Positions 22,842-31,642 of a stretch of 37,344 bases of DNA are shown here, piece by piece (position 1 is the stretch's first letter; each line of letters begins with the position of its first letter). The translations under genes and the position numbers were made by a program. The notes below the pieces were generated by a model. It worked only from the letters and a program-made list of their open reading frames with translations, ran no database searches and was not told the origin of the DNA. Source of the stretch: JBCDIQ01 sp039024295 (GTDB lineage Bacteria > Bacteroidota > Bacteroidia > J057); assembly GCA_039024295.1 (NCBI GenBank), contig JBCDIQ010000007.1, forward strand, positions 1-37,344, written 5' to 3'.

Positions 22842-24070
22842 ATAAATCTGTAGATGTAGCCATCGTAGGCGCAGGGCCCGGTGGGAGCACCTGTGCACTC
22901 GCACTGGAACATAGTGGCCTTTCTGTAGCCTTAATTGAACGGGAAGTATTTCCCCGAGACAAAATCTGTGGAGATGCCCTAAGTGGGAAGGTCATCGATG
23001 TACTGAGAAAAATTGCACCAGAGGCAGAACAAGCCCTTCATCAGATGCCAGATAAATTGGGGAGCCACGGCATCCGTTTCCTTGCCCCCAGCGGGGAATT
23101 ATTAGACGTACCTTTTCGCTCACAAAACGGAGCCGAGCAAGGTCATCCTCCTGGCTACATCAGTCGTCGGCTAGAATTTGATGAATTCATGGCGCGACTT
23201 GCGGCCAGCAAACCCAACGTAGACCTTCTGGAGGGACAAGCGGTGAAAGCCTTAAATCGAACAGACCAAGGGGTAGAAATTGAACTGCCCAATGAAACCC
23301 TTCATACAAAAATTGTGATTGGGGCAGATGGCGCTCACTCTGTTGTCAACAAAACCCTGGGGTCTATTAAGGTGGAAAAGAGCCATTACAGTGCAGGGGT
23401 TCGTGCCTACTACAAAGGTGTGACGGGGTTCCACAACGAAAACTTCATTGAACTCCACTACATCAAAGACTTGGTTCCAGGCTACTTTTGGATTTTTCCC
23501 CTGCCAAACGGTCGGGCAAATGTCGGATTGGGCATGCTTTCCCGAGATGTCAGCAAAGGTAAAGTCAACCTGAAGGAGCGTTTACTAGATGTGGTTCAAA
23601 ACCACCCCGAGATTTCGGCTAGGTTTAAGGACGCGACTTTGGAAGGAAAGGTATTGGGCTTTGGCCTCCCGCTCGGTTCCAAACGTAGACCGATTTCTGG
23701 GGAGCGGTTCATGCTCATTGGCGATGCTGCCTCTCTCATTGATCCGTTTTCGGGAGAAGGGATTGGCAATGCCATGCTCAGCGGTCAGGAAGCGGCAATT
23801 CAAGCTGTTAAGTGCATTCAACAAGAAGATTTCTCTGCTGAATTCATCCAAGCTTACGATGCAGAAGTGTATCGCAGGCTATGGACGGAACTTGCTCTGA
23901 GCCGTCGCATGCAGCAATTAGCGGCTTTTCCCTGGCTGTTTGATTTCGTGGTCAAAAAGGCTAACCGTAACTCCGCTATCCAGGAAATGATGACCATGAT
24001 GTTTGAGAACCTGGATATCCGTGCGCAACTTCGCAAGCCTTCGTTTTATGCGAAGCTGTTATTGGGGTGA
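22838..24070 (+). CDS. Geranylgeranyl reductase-family FAD-dependent oxidoreductase
   Basis: A 410-residue flavoprotein. The Rossmann FAD motif VAIVGAGPGGS (8-18) is followed by ALIEREVFPRDKICGDALSGK, the family signature of geranylgeranyl reductases (FPRDKICGDA). The second FAD segment is FMLIGDAASLIDPFSGEGIGNAM. Family members reduce isoprenoid double bonds, for example in menaquinone or lipid chains, or oxidise other substrates; the substrate is unknown. Translation starts at GTG overlapping the permease stop. It is the last gene of the run begun by yajC and ends before a perfect palindrome that can terminate transcription. Confidence 0.88.
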   Translation: MNKSVDVAIVGAGPGGSTCALALEHSGLSVALIEREVFPRDKICGDALSGKVIDVLRKIAPEAEQALHQMPDKLGSHGIRFLAPSGELLDVPFRSQNGAEQGHPPGYISRRLEFDEFMARLAASKPNVDLLEGQAVKALNRTDQGVEIELPNETLHTKIVIGADGAHSVVNKTLGSIKVEKSHYSAGVRAYYKGVTGFHNENFIELHYIKDLVPGYFWIFPLPNGRANVGLGMLSRDVSKGKVNLKERLLDVVQNHPEISARFKDATLEGKVLGFGLPLGSKRRPISGERFMLIGDAASLIDPFSGEGIGNAMLSGQEAAIQAVKCIQQEDFSAEFIQAYDAEVYRRLWTELALSRRMQQLAAFPWLFDFVVKKANRNSAIQEMMTMMFENLDIRAQLRKPSFYAKLLLG

Positions 24071-24109
24071 TGGATAACGATAAAACTTCGACAGGGTTTT
24101 GATTGATAT

Positions 24110-24142
24110 AACCTCGACAGGGTTTCGAACCCTGTCGAGGTT
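24110..24142. terminator. Perfect 15-bp palindrome, terminator / dispersed intergenic repeat
   Basis: AACCTCGACAGGGTT (24110-24124) and its exact inverse (24128-24142) flank a 3-nt loop, followed by an A/T-rich tract. A partial extra copy (CTTCGACAGGGTTTTGAT) is at 24086-24103. Nearly the same palindrome recurs at 31601-31634. It closes the yajC-reductase operon. Confidence 0.8.
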
Positions 24143-24213
24143 AATTAATTTTTTAAAAAAATCCCTTTTTCCCAAAACAAAAGAATGGCTGAATAGTCTA
24201 TAAAAACGGCAAC

Positions 24214-24226
24214 TGACTATTAGTCA
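24214..24226. promoter_or_regulatory. Candidate TetR operator before tetR
   Basis: TGACTATTAGTCA is a perfect 13-bp palindrome (TGAC-N5-GTCA) ending 4 bp before the tetR ATG. The same half-sites with the same spacing occur before the efflux genes at 24937-24949. Confidence 0.6.
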
Positions 24227-24230
24227 TTTT

Positions 24231-24851
24231 ATGAATACGCGAAAAAGAAAAACCCCACAAGAGCGAAAAAAGCAGATCCTAGCTGCCGCAGAGCTTGTTT
24301 TACTGGAAGTAGGCATAGAAAACTTCACAGTAGACCAAGTAATTGAAAAGGCGGGTATCGCGAAAGGAACGGTTTACAACCATTACAAAAACAAAGACGA
24401 GATGCTGGGAGCAATTGGGGTGCTCGCACTGGGAATCCTCCATGACCGCTTTTTCGTCGAAGCTTCCCAACACGAGAATAGTTTGGACAAAATCAGAGCC
24501 ATTTGTCTAGCTGCCTACACCTACAACCAGGATTATCCCCAATACTTCGACCTGATCACCTACATGGAACGCCCTGAGTTTGAGATGAGTGAGCAAAAGT
24601 ACCTTCAAATCAGCCAAAGGCTACAAAATCTCATGTTTTCAGTGGTGGAACACGGAAAATCACGAAAAGAAATCCGGACAAGTTTTGATCCTATGATGGT
24701 CAATTATATCGTCTGGTCGAGCTGTATGGGCGTGGTGCAATTTGTAGAAACCAAAAAGAAGTTCCTTTCTAATGTACACGAAATTGATACCCAACAGTTA
24801 GTGGACACCTACATCGAAATGCTCTTGCATGGACTTGAAAACAAAAAATGA
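24231..24851 (+). CDS. TetR-family transcriptional regulator of the efflux cassette
   Basis: The 206-residue protein has an N-terminal TetR DNA-binding domain at about 10-58: ERKKQILAAAELVLLEVGIENFTVDQVIEKAGIAKGTVYNHYKNKDEML, with the helix-turn-helix near 36-55. The C-terminal ~145 residues are the helical ligand-binding and dimer domain. It lies directly before the membrane-fusion, RND and TolC genes on the same strand, so it most likely represses them and itself until an inducing compound binds. TGAC-N5-GTCA palindromes lie in front of both transcription units. Confidence 0.93.
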   Translation: MNTRKRKTPQERKKQILAAAELVLLEVGIENFTVDQVIEKAGIAKGTVYNHYKNKDEMLGAIGVLALGILHDRFFVEASQHENSLDKIRAICLAAYTYNQDYPQYFDLITYMERPEFEMSEQKYLQISQRLQNLMFSVVEHGKSRKEIRTSFDPMMVNYIVWSSCMGVVQFVETKKKFLSNVHEIDTQQLVDTYIEMLLHGLENKK

Positions 24852-24935
24852 CTAGCAGTTAATTACAAAAGTTCTTTTTACCATATGTCACAGAAAAGCA
24901 ATCCACAGCCTCCAGTTTTACCATTTTAACCAAAC

Positions 24936-24950
24936 TTGACCACAAGTCAA
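24936..24950. promoter_or_regulatory. Candidate TetR operator before efflux genes
   Basis: TTGACCACAAGTCAA is a 5-bp arm palindrome with the TGAC-N5-GTCA core shared with the site at 24214-24226. It ends 7 bp before the first ATG of the membrane-fusion gene. Confidence 0.6.
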
Positions 24951-24957
24951 CACTATC

Positions 24958-26115
24958 ATGATGAATGCCAATCAACCAAAAACCACACTAATGAGCCTAT
25001 TTGCGTTAATCATAGCCGCTCAAGGTTGGTTAACCTCTTGCTCTACCATAAGTGGAGCCCCACCTGAAGCGGAAGCCGAAACCAAGACAGTTGAAACCAA
25101 AACTGGAAAATCAGGATATGTGATCAAAAAAGAGGACTTATCTCTCATTCCTGTGACCAACAGTCAAAAGAAAGTTCCCCTTTCTATAACAGGCAGGGTC
25201 ATTCCTAAGAATTCTACCCAACTGTTTTCCGAAGTGCAGGGAAAGATCAAAGAAGGGAAATTCTCCTTCAAAAAAGGAAGAACCTTTTCAAAAGGCAGCA
25301 CCTTAATTGAGCTGGATGCACAGGAATTTACCTACCAGCTTCAAGCTCAGAAAAGTGCGTTTATGAACATTCTTTCCAGTGCCATGCCGGATTTGAAAAA
25401 TGACTATCCAGACAATTTCAATGCCTGGCAGCAATATCTGGAAGAAATGGACACCGAATCTGTGCTAAAACCACTTCCTGCAGTAACAGATGAGAAAGAG
25501 AAATACTTCCTGAACGCCCGCCAAGTGTACAGCACCTACTTCAACATCAAGGCACAGGAAGAACGGCTCTCAAAATTTGCCATTCGGGCACCTTTCAGCG
25601 GCATGATCACTGAGTCCATGATCGACAAAGGAACCTTGGTTTCTCCTGGGCAGCTATTGGGCACTTTGGTCAATAACCGTGAATATGAATTGGAAGCAGC
25701 CGTGAATGTGGCCCTGGCGTCTCAATTGAAGGTGGGAGACAAAATCACCTTTACCAGCAACCTCATAGAAGGCACTTGGCAGGGAACTGTAAACCGGAAA
25801 ACCGACATCGTAGACACCAAAACCCAGAACATCTCTGTTTTTTTCACCCTATCGGGCAACAACCTCAAAGGAGGCCTGTACCTGGAAGGAAAATTCGAAG
25901 GTGCTGCTTACGAAAAAGTATTCACCATTGATGCTGGCTTGCTTTCCAGAGATGGAAAGGTGTATGTACTCGACAACAACACCATCATCGGTAAAAAGGT
26001 GGAGACGGTAGAAGTTCTTCCTGATTCTGTAATTGTGAAGGGGCTTTCCGATAAGGATATGGTGATCGGCCAACAATTTGAAGTACCCGTTGAAGGCAAG
26101 AAGATTTCGGGCTAA
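24958..26115 (+). CDS. RND efflux periplasmic adaptor (membrane-fusion) lipoprotein
   Basis: A 385-residue adaptor with a lipoprotein signal ending WLTSC (lipidated C28). The HlyD/AcrA layout is visible: beta-barrel and lipoyl-like segments (VIPKNSTQLFSEVQGKI, FSKGSTLIELDAQEF), a short helical hairpin with Gln/Tyr-rich helices (~130-215), then APFSGMITESMIDKGTLVSPGQLL, a lipoyl half. It bridges the inner-membrane pump and the outer-membrane channel. Two adjacent ATGs (24958 and 24961) could start it. The RND gene follows after 44 bp. Confidence 0.92.
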   Translation: MMNANQPKTTLMSLFALIIAAQGWLTSCSTISGAPPEAEAETKTVETKTGKSGYVIKKEDLSLIPVTNSQKKVPLSITGRVIPKNSTQLFSEVQGKIKEGKFSFKKGRTFSKGSTLIELDAQEFTYQLQAQKSAFMNILSSAMPDLKNDYPDNFNAWQQYLEEMDTESVLKPLPAVTDEKEKYFLNARQVYSTYFNIKAQEERLSKFAIRAPFSGMITESMIDKGTLVSPGQLLGTLVNNREYELEAAVNVALASQLKVGDKITFTSNLIEGTWQGTVNRKTDIVDTKTQNISVFFTLSGNNLKGGLYLEGKFEGAAYEKVFTIDAGLLSRDGKVYVLDNNTIIGKKVETVEVLPDSVIVKGLSDKDMVIGQQFEVPVEGKKISG

Positions 26116-26159
26116 GGGCGCATACGTAGAACTCCGCTAACAACTCATTCATTTCTGAC

Positions 26160-29100
26160 ATGAAAAATTTTATCACTTACTTGGCTCAAAAGCCAAGGAC
26201 GATAGATATATTGATTGGTCTGATCATCATACTTGGACTACTCGTATTATCTAATATCCGATCTAACTTCTTGCCCCCTGAGCCGGTGAACTTCATCGCC
26301 GTGTCGGTACAATACCGTGGGGCTTCCCCCCAGGAGGTAGAGGAGGAAGTGGTCAATAAGATTGAGGATAAACTCGAAGGCCTTAAAGGCATCGACCGCG
26401 TGACCTCCACCTCAAAGGAAAACTTTGCCATCGTGCGGGTGGAACTGCTGGAGCGAGCCGACCCCAATGAAGTCCTCCAGGACATCAAAATGGCTGTGGA
26501 TGGCATCACCACCTTTCCCAAGACGATGGATACGCCCATCATAGAGAAGGAAGAAATCCTGAATTACACCATGACCCTGGCCTTAATGGGGGATCTGACT
26601 GTCAGCACGTTGAAGGACCATGCCAAATACATGAAGGAGGAACTCCTCGTCTCCCCTAACCTATCCCAGGTGACCATCAGCGGCTATCCGGAGGAAGAAA
26701 TTGAAATTCGCCTGCGGGAATCCAAAATGCGTGCTTATGCCCTCACGTTCGAAGAGATAGAAGCTGCCATACAGGCTGAGAATGTGAAGGCTTCAGGTGG
26801 AGAATTGCTCACCGGCACCCAGCGAATCAAAATCCGACTGGACCACCGTGCCTATTTTGCGGAAGGGCTCATGAACATCGTTGTAAAGGCTACGCCGGAC
26901 GGCAAAAAGATTCGCCTGAAAGACGTGGCCGAGTTGGAAAACATCTTTGCGGACCGTCCTGAGCGGACCTATGTCAACGGAAAACCGGCCGTTATCCTCA
27001 AAATTTTCAGCCGAAACAAGGAGGACATCATTCAAAATGCCGAATTCGCGGCAGATTATGCGAACCAATTCAACGCTCGGCATGAGCTAGTTCAGGCCGT
27101 GATTGTGGAAGATAGAACCATCAGCCTGGATGAAACCATTACCCGCTTACAAAACAATGCCTGGCAAGGGGTATTCCTCGTATTGGTGGTATTAGGACTT
27201 TTTCTCCATCCGAGAATTGCCTTTTGGGTAGCATTCAAAATTCCCGTGGCACTGCTGGGGATGTTCATCATTTCCAGCTTCTATGACTTGACGATTAACC
27301 AAGTGAGCCTTTTCGGAACCATTGTGGTGCTGGGTATTTTGGTAGATGATGGGGTGGTAGTGGCAGAAAATATTTTTGAGCACTTCCAACGAGGGAAAAC
27401 TGCCCTACAAGCTGCCATTGATGGCACCATCGAAGTTGTCCCAGCCATTATTTCATCGCTGGTAACGACAGCCCTGGCGTTTTCTTTGTTCTTCTTCCTG
27501 GACGGCCAATTAGGAGATTATTTCACCGAAATTTCCTTTGTGGTCTGTGCGACCTTGTTCATTGCGTTATTGGAGAGCTTGTTCTTCTTGCCCGTTCACA
27601 TCGCGCGATCCAAGGCCCTCCGAATGGATGACAAGCCCTGGAAAATCACCCAGATCAGCAATGAATCGCTCATCAACTTTCGCGACCGCATCTACACCCA
27701 GGTCATTTCCTTTTCGCTAAGGTTTCCGGCTGTTCCTATTGCTGTGGTAATTGGTGCAATGGCGTTCACCATCTATGCCAGCGGCGCAGGCTGGATCAAA
27801 GGCACATTCTTCCCCAACATTGACCAGGATGTGATTACGGCTAAGGTTGAACTTCCTCTGGGAACAGATGAAGCCATTGTCAACCAGAAATTGGCTGAAA
27901 TGGAGCAAGCCGTCTGGAAGGTGGATTCCTTTTATACCGCTCAGCGGGAAGATGGGGAACAAATCTTTCGCTACGTAGAGCGGGTAATCGGACCTGCGAC
28001 CAATGAGGGCAACCTGAACATCTACATGATGGAAGGCGATGCCCGTAATATCAAATCATTTGACATTGCCGACCGAATCAGGAGTGAAGTAGGCCCGATT
28101 CCAGAGGCGACCAACCTTTCTTACGGCAGCATTGCCATTTTCGGAAAGCCTGTTTCCATTGCGCTGAAGGGAAGGGACCTGGACGAACTTCGCCAGGCGA
28201 AAAATATGCTTCGTACCTATCTGGCAGACCGGGATGATTTGAAAGATGTGACCGACACCGACAAAATCGGTATGCCCGAATTGGAAATGACCTTAACAAA
28301 TAAAGCCAGGTTTTTGGGCGTCTCAGAAGGGCAATTGTTCAACCAAATTCGGAAGGCCTACTTTGGTTCGGAGGTGCAAAGCTTGCAACGAGGGGATGAG
28401 GAAGTGAAGGTATGGATGCGCTACGATGAAAGGGACCGCACTTCGCTTGCTCAGTTGGAGGAAATGAAGTTTGCCATGCCCAATGGAGCAGAATACCCCA
28501 TAGGTGAACTGGCCAATTTCCGCCAGACAGAAAACGTGACTTCCATCAGCCACCAAGATGGCATAAGGGAAATACGCGTGGAGGCTGACATTGAAAACCT
28601 GATGGTTTCGGTACCGACGGTATTGGCAGAAACAGAGGCTACAGTGCTGAGCGACATCCAGGAAGCCTTCCCAAATCTCTCCTACACCTTGGAAGGTGAA
28701 GCTCGCCTCTCTTCCAAAACCCAGAATTCCAGCCAAACGCCCAGCACGATTGTATTCATCTTGATGATCTCGGTACTGATGCTCAACTATCGGTCTTTCA
28801 GCAAGACGCTGGCGATTTTGTCTCTGCTGCCATTTGCTTATGTAGGCGTGGCTTGGGGCACCTTTTTCCATGACCTCCCCGTCAATATCTTCTCTATCCT
28901 GGGGATGATCGCGCTGTGGGGAATCTTGATCAACAACGGTCTGGTATTGATTTCGACCTACAACGATAATTTGAAAAAGGGAATGGGCGTGAAAGAAAGC
29001 CTCAAAGAATCTGCAATTTCCAGGTTCAGACCAATTGTGCTGACCACGATTACGACCGTATGTGGCCTGCTGCCACTGCTGTTGAATAATTCTGTTAGCT

Positions 29101-29303
29101 CCCAATTCATCAAGCCCACGGCTATCGCCATTGCCTACGGCCTCATTTTCGGGATGGTGCTTACGCTCGCCTTCTTGCCATCGGTGATGTTGCTCCTCAA
29201 CCGTGTGAAACTCCTCTACGCTCGGTTCATCCAAAGAAAGCGTCGTGTGCGTCCCGAGGAGGTAGATGTGACCCTCAAGGAAATCAGAGACGAACTCGCC
29301 TAA
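26160..29303 (+). CDS. RND efflux pump, AcrB/HAE1-like inner-membrane transporter
   Basis: The 1047-residue protein has the RND layout: TM1 (~15-31), a large periplasmic loop, TM2-TM6 (~335-480), a second TM7 and loop, and TM8-12 at the C-terminus (~860-1010). Proton-relay aspartates D396-D397 in GILVDDGVVVAENIFEH match HAE-type drug pumps. N-terminal motifs PVNFIAVSVQYRGASPQEVEE and FPKTMDTPII are typical. It exports small molecules using the proton gradient, with the adaptor and TolC-like proteins beside it; the substrate is not predictable. It is followed by a 178-bp gap with strong palindromes and then the channel gene. Confidence 0.96.
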   Translation: MKNFITYLAQKPRTIDILIGLIIILGLLVLSNIRSNFLPPEPVNFIAVSVQYRGASPQEVEEEVVNKIEDKLEGLKGIDRVTSTSKENFAIVRVELLERADPNEVLQDIKMAVDGITTFPKTMDTPIIEKEEILNYTMTLALMGDLTVSTLKDHAKYMKEELLVSPNLSQVTISGYPEEEIEIRLRESKMRAYALTFEEIEAAIQAENVKASGGELLTGTQRIKIRLDHRAYFAEGLMNIVVKATPDGKKIRLKDVAELENIFADRPERTYVNGKPAVILKIFSRNKEDIIQNAEFAADYANQFNARHELVQAVIVEDRTISLDETITRLQNNAWQGVFLVLVVLGLFLHPRIAFWVAFKIPVALLGMFIISSFYDLTINQVSLFGTIVVLGILVDDGVVVAENIFEHFQRGKTALQAAIDGTIEVVPAIISSLVTTALAFSLFFFLDGQLGDYFTEISFVVCATLFIALLESLFFLPVHIARSKALRMDDKPWKITQISNESLINFRDRIYTQVISFSLRFPAVPIAVVIGAMAFTIYASGAGWIKGTFFPNIDQDVITAKVELPLGTDEAIVNQKLAEMEQAVWKVDSFYTAQREDGEQIFRYVERVIGPATNEGNLNIYMMEGDARNIKSFDIADRIRSEVGPIPEATNLSYGSIAIFGKPVSIALKGRDLDELRQAKNMLRTYLADRDDLKDVTDTDKIGMPELEMTLTNKARFLGVSEGQLFNQIRKAYFGSEVQSLQRGDEEVKVWMRYDERDRTSLAQLEEMKFAMPNGAEYPIGELANFRQTENVTSISHQDGIREIRVEADIENLMVSVPTVLAETEATVLSDIQEAFPNLSYTLEGEARLSSKTQNSSQTPSTIVFILMISVLMLNYRSFSKTLAILSLLPFAYVGVAWGTFFHDLPVNIFSILGMIALWGILINNGLVLISTYNDNLKKGMGVKESLKESAISRFRPIVLTTITTVCGLLPLLLNNSVSSQFIKPTAIAIAYGLIFGMVLTLAFLPSVMLLLNRVKLLYARFIQRKRRVRPEEVDVTLKEIRDELA

Positions 29304-29481
29304 TTCATAGGATCAGTCAAAAAATAATTGGGCTGTTTTGACTTGATCTTTTAAGTCTGCTCTGCGTTAAAAAATGCTCAGATAGCACACTATCTTCACA
29401 TTTTTTGCCTTGACCATCCTTAAAATCTCTGCGCCAAATCGAAATCTTATTTTTTTCCTGATCCTTTAACCGACAACTATC
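29304..29481. repeat. Composite palindromic intergenic element
   Basis: Two nested structures fill this gap. GATCAGTCAAAA (29311-29322) pairs imperfectly with TTTTGACTTGATC (29336-29348). Farther on, AAAAAATG ... AGATAG / CTATCT ... CATTTTTT (about 29370-29406) forms a long interrupted stem with a CACA loop, with outer arms CTTTTAAG and CTTAAAAT. The gap lies between the RND and TolC genes, so it could attenuate or process the message or be a dispersed palindromic repeat. No gene is seen. Confidence 0.6.
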
Positions 29482-30846
29482 ATGTATTCACATACGAATT
29501 CCATATACATAGTCCTTCTACTGTGGCTGATGGGTGCATCGAGCTTAGCTTCGGCACAGTCAGTCGACATCCTGGAACTGGAAGAGGCCATTGTACTGGC
29601 CATTGAGAACAACCGGGAGATTCAGATCCTGGAAAAGCAAAAGCGAATTGCCGAAAACAACGTCTTCCCAGGTAATGCCGGGCTGCTTCCAACCGTCCAG
29701 CTCATTGGGCAAGCCGATTATCAAGTAAATGATGCTTCGGTGCGTATTCGGACTTTTCAGGAAGAGCCGCTTCCTGCTTCCGTCACGGTGGAGGACAATG
29801 CAGCGGCTACCACCACCTACCAAGCTGCGCTCCAGGCAGAATATGTTTTGCTGGGCGGCTTCACGGGTAAGTACCAATTTCGCATGCTTAAAAGTCAGCG
29901 AGATCTGGCCTACCACCAGCAAGAAGTTGTCATTAACCAAACGGTACTGGCAGTTTCGGAGCTCTTTCTGGGCTTGGCGCAGTTGCAGCGACAAGAAGAA
30001 CTGCTCCTTGAAAGCATTGATCTGGGCGAAAAACGAATCCAGCGCATGAAAGACCGATTTGATTTTGGACAAACGAGTGAACTGGCCGTGCTTCAAGTGC
30101 AAACCGAGGTCAACACCGATCGTTCTACCCTTAACTCCCTTCGGATCAACATGGATGAACTCCGCAAGGACCTCAATTACCTCATGGGCATTGCGCCGGA
30201 GAAAACCTATCGCGCCCAGGCGCAATATGTGCTACCAACCCCAGCGCCACTTGCAGACTTGTCAGGTAAGCTACGGGCCAATAATCCAGAGCTAAAGCTC
30301 GCGAAAGCAGGCATAGCTGTGAGCCAGCACCAGTTGGACATGAGCCGGTCTTACCAATTGCCTAACCTGCGCGCCTTTGCCAATTACGGGTATTTCAACC
30401 AGGAAAATGACCTTCAGCAACTGGCGCGATTGGAGACTTTTGGTCCACAGGTGGGCGTTGCGCTGCGCTACAACATCTTCAATGGCGGCAAAACGAGGCG
30501 TTCTATGCAGAATGCCGCCATCGGCATGGAAGTTTCTAGCCTTCGGTACCAGCAGAAGGAAGAAGAGCTTATTTCCAGCCTGAACAAGGCGCAGCAAAAG
30601 CTTAGCCTGCTCCAACAGCAATTGATCCTGGAAGAAAAAAACCTGGAGACGTTCGAGGAAAACTTCCAGCGCACAGAGGACAGATTCCTGCAAGGCAATG
30701 CGACTTCACTAGAAGTCCGAGAAGCTCAAACAGCCAAGCTCCGGGCCGAAGTGCTCATCAATAACCGCAAAACGGAAATTCTGCTGACGAGCCTGGTTCA
30801 GCAAAGCCTCACCGGGGATTTGCTTCAGAGAAATGCAACAAAATAG
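29482..30846 (+). CDS. TolC-like outer-membrane efflux channel
   Basis: A 454-residue protein with a signal peptide (LLLWLMGASSLASA, cleavage near 25) and two outer-membrane efflux protein repeats. The long heptad-rich helices (AIENNREIQILEKQKRIAENN, QRQEELLLESIDLGEKRIQRMKDRFDFGQTSELAVLQVQTEV, and LISSLNKAQQKLSLLQQQLILEEKNLETFEENFQ) form the periplasmic tunnel. It is the exit duct of the efflux system whose adaptor and pump lie upstream. No canonical lipobox is seen. Confidence 0.93.
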   Translation: MYSHTNSIYIVLLLWLMGASSLASAQSVDILELEEAIVLAIENNREIQILEKQKRIAENNVFPGNAGLLPTVQLIGQADYQVNDASVRIRTFQEEPLPASVTVEDNAAATTTYQAALQAEYVLLGGFTGKYQFRMLKSQRDLAYHQQEVVINQTVLAVSELFLGLAQLQRQEELLLESIDLGEKRIQRMKDRFDFGQTSELAVLQVQTEVNTDRSTLNSLRINMDELRKDLNYLMGIAPEKTYRAQAQYVLPTPAPLADLSGKLRANNPELKLAKAGIAVSQHQLDMSRSYQLPNLRAFANYGYFNQENDLQQLARLETFGPQVGVALRYNIFNGGKTRRSMQNAAIGMEVSSLRYQQKEEELISSLNKAQQKLSLLQQQLILEEKNLETFEENFQRTEDRFLQGNATSLEVREAQTAKLRAEVLINNRKTEILLTSLVQQSLTGDLLQRNATK

Positions 30847-30939
30847 GCGTTTCAGCATATATTCATGATGTCCATGCAGTGTTCCTTCCTCTTCCCACAC
30901 AGAGGAGGGAACTTTTTATCCAACCAACTCACCTTCGAT

Positions 30940-31602
30940 ATGAATCATTTTTTTAGCCCCTCAACTTTTGCCCTCCTAGAAGAACTTGCGGAAAACAACA
31001 CCCGCGAATGGTACCACGAGCACAAAACTACCTTTGAGAAAGAGGTTAGAACCCCTTTTCTGGGGTTGATCGAGGCCATCACTGATGAGCTTGGCGACTC
31101 ATCCCTTCCTCTTATCGGCAATAAAAAAACCATGTTTCGTCAAAATCGGGATGTCCGCTTTTCCAAAGATAAATCCCCCTATCAAACTCATGTCAGCGGA
31201 CTGCTGACGCCTTCTGGTAGCAAAAATGAGGACGATGGCATTTTGTATTGCCAAATCAACAAAAGTGGGGGCATGATGGCTTGCGGGTACTACAAATTGC
31301 CAACTGCCAGGTTAAAATTAATTCGTGAAAAGATCATTGACGAGGCAGGTCCATTCAAAGAGATCATGGATGACCTTGAGGGGAAAAATTTGTCCCTGAT
31401 AGAGGATGGAAAGCTATCCTCCATGCCCAGGGGATTCAGCGAATACTCAGATCATGAGCTTGCGGAATACCTGAAAATGAAAAGCTTTGCTACTCATCAT
31501 TCTTTTACCAAGCAGCAGCTTTTGGAAGAAGATCTGGTTGCCCATGCAAGCCAACTGGCTATTCAAACACAGCCATTGGTTGATTTTTGCAAGATGGAAT
31601 AA
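30940..31602 (+). CDS. DUF2461 (TIGR02453) family protein
   Basis: The family start FFSPSTFALLEELAENNTREWYHEHKTTFE fixes the ATG at 30940 (220 residues); the open frame upstream to 30865 adds 25 residues that do not fit. Other family marks are FRQNRDVRFSKDKSPYQTHVSG and MMACGYYKLPTARLKLIREKI. DUF2461 proteins are widespread, soluble and of unknown function. It is transcribed rightwards, 93 bp after the efflux channel, and its TAA stop runs into the palindrome at 31601. Confidence 0.9.
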   Translation: MNHFFSPSTFALLEELAENNTREWYHEHKTTFEKEVRTPFLGLIEAITDELGDSSLPLIGNKKTMFRQNRDVRFSKDKSPYQTHVSGLLTPSGSKNEDDGILYCQINKSGGMMACGYYKLPTARLKLIREKIIDEAGPFKEIMDDLEGKNLSLIEDGKLSSMPRGFSEYSDHELAEYLKMKSFATHHSFTKQQLLEEDLVAHASQLAIQTQPLVDFCKME

Positions 31603-31634
31603 CCTCGACAGGGTTTTGAATCCTGTCGAGGGTT
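31601..31634. terminator. Second copy of the palindromic repeat, between convergent genes
   Basis: AACCTCGACAGGGTT (31601-31615), loop TTG, then AATCCTGTCGAGGGTT. It differs by two bases from the perfect palindrome at 24110-24142. It sits between the DUF2461 stop and the stop of the T9SS gene on the other strand, so it can end both transcripts. Confidence 0.75.
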
Positions 31635-31642
31635 GAAGGGCC

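Noticed and set aside
28323..29234. 303-codon leftward frame inside the RND pump gene
   Set aside because: Low-complexity His/Gln-rich translation opposite a fully conserved pump; no start context or family features.
29560..30225. 221-codon leftward frame inside the TolC-like gene
   Set aside because: Antisense shadow of a gene with clear signal peptide and coiled-coil repeats.
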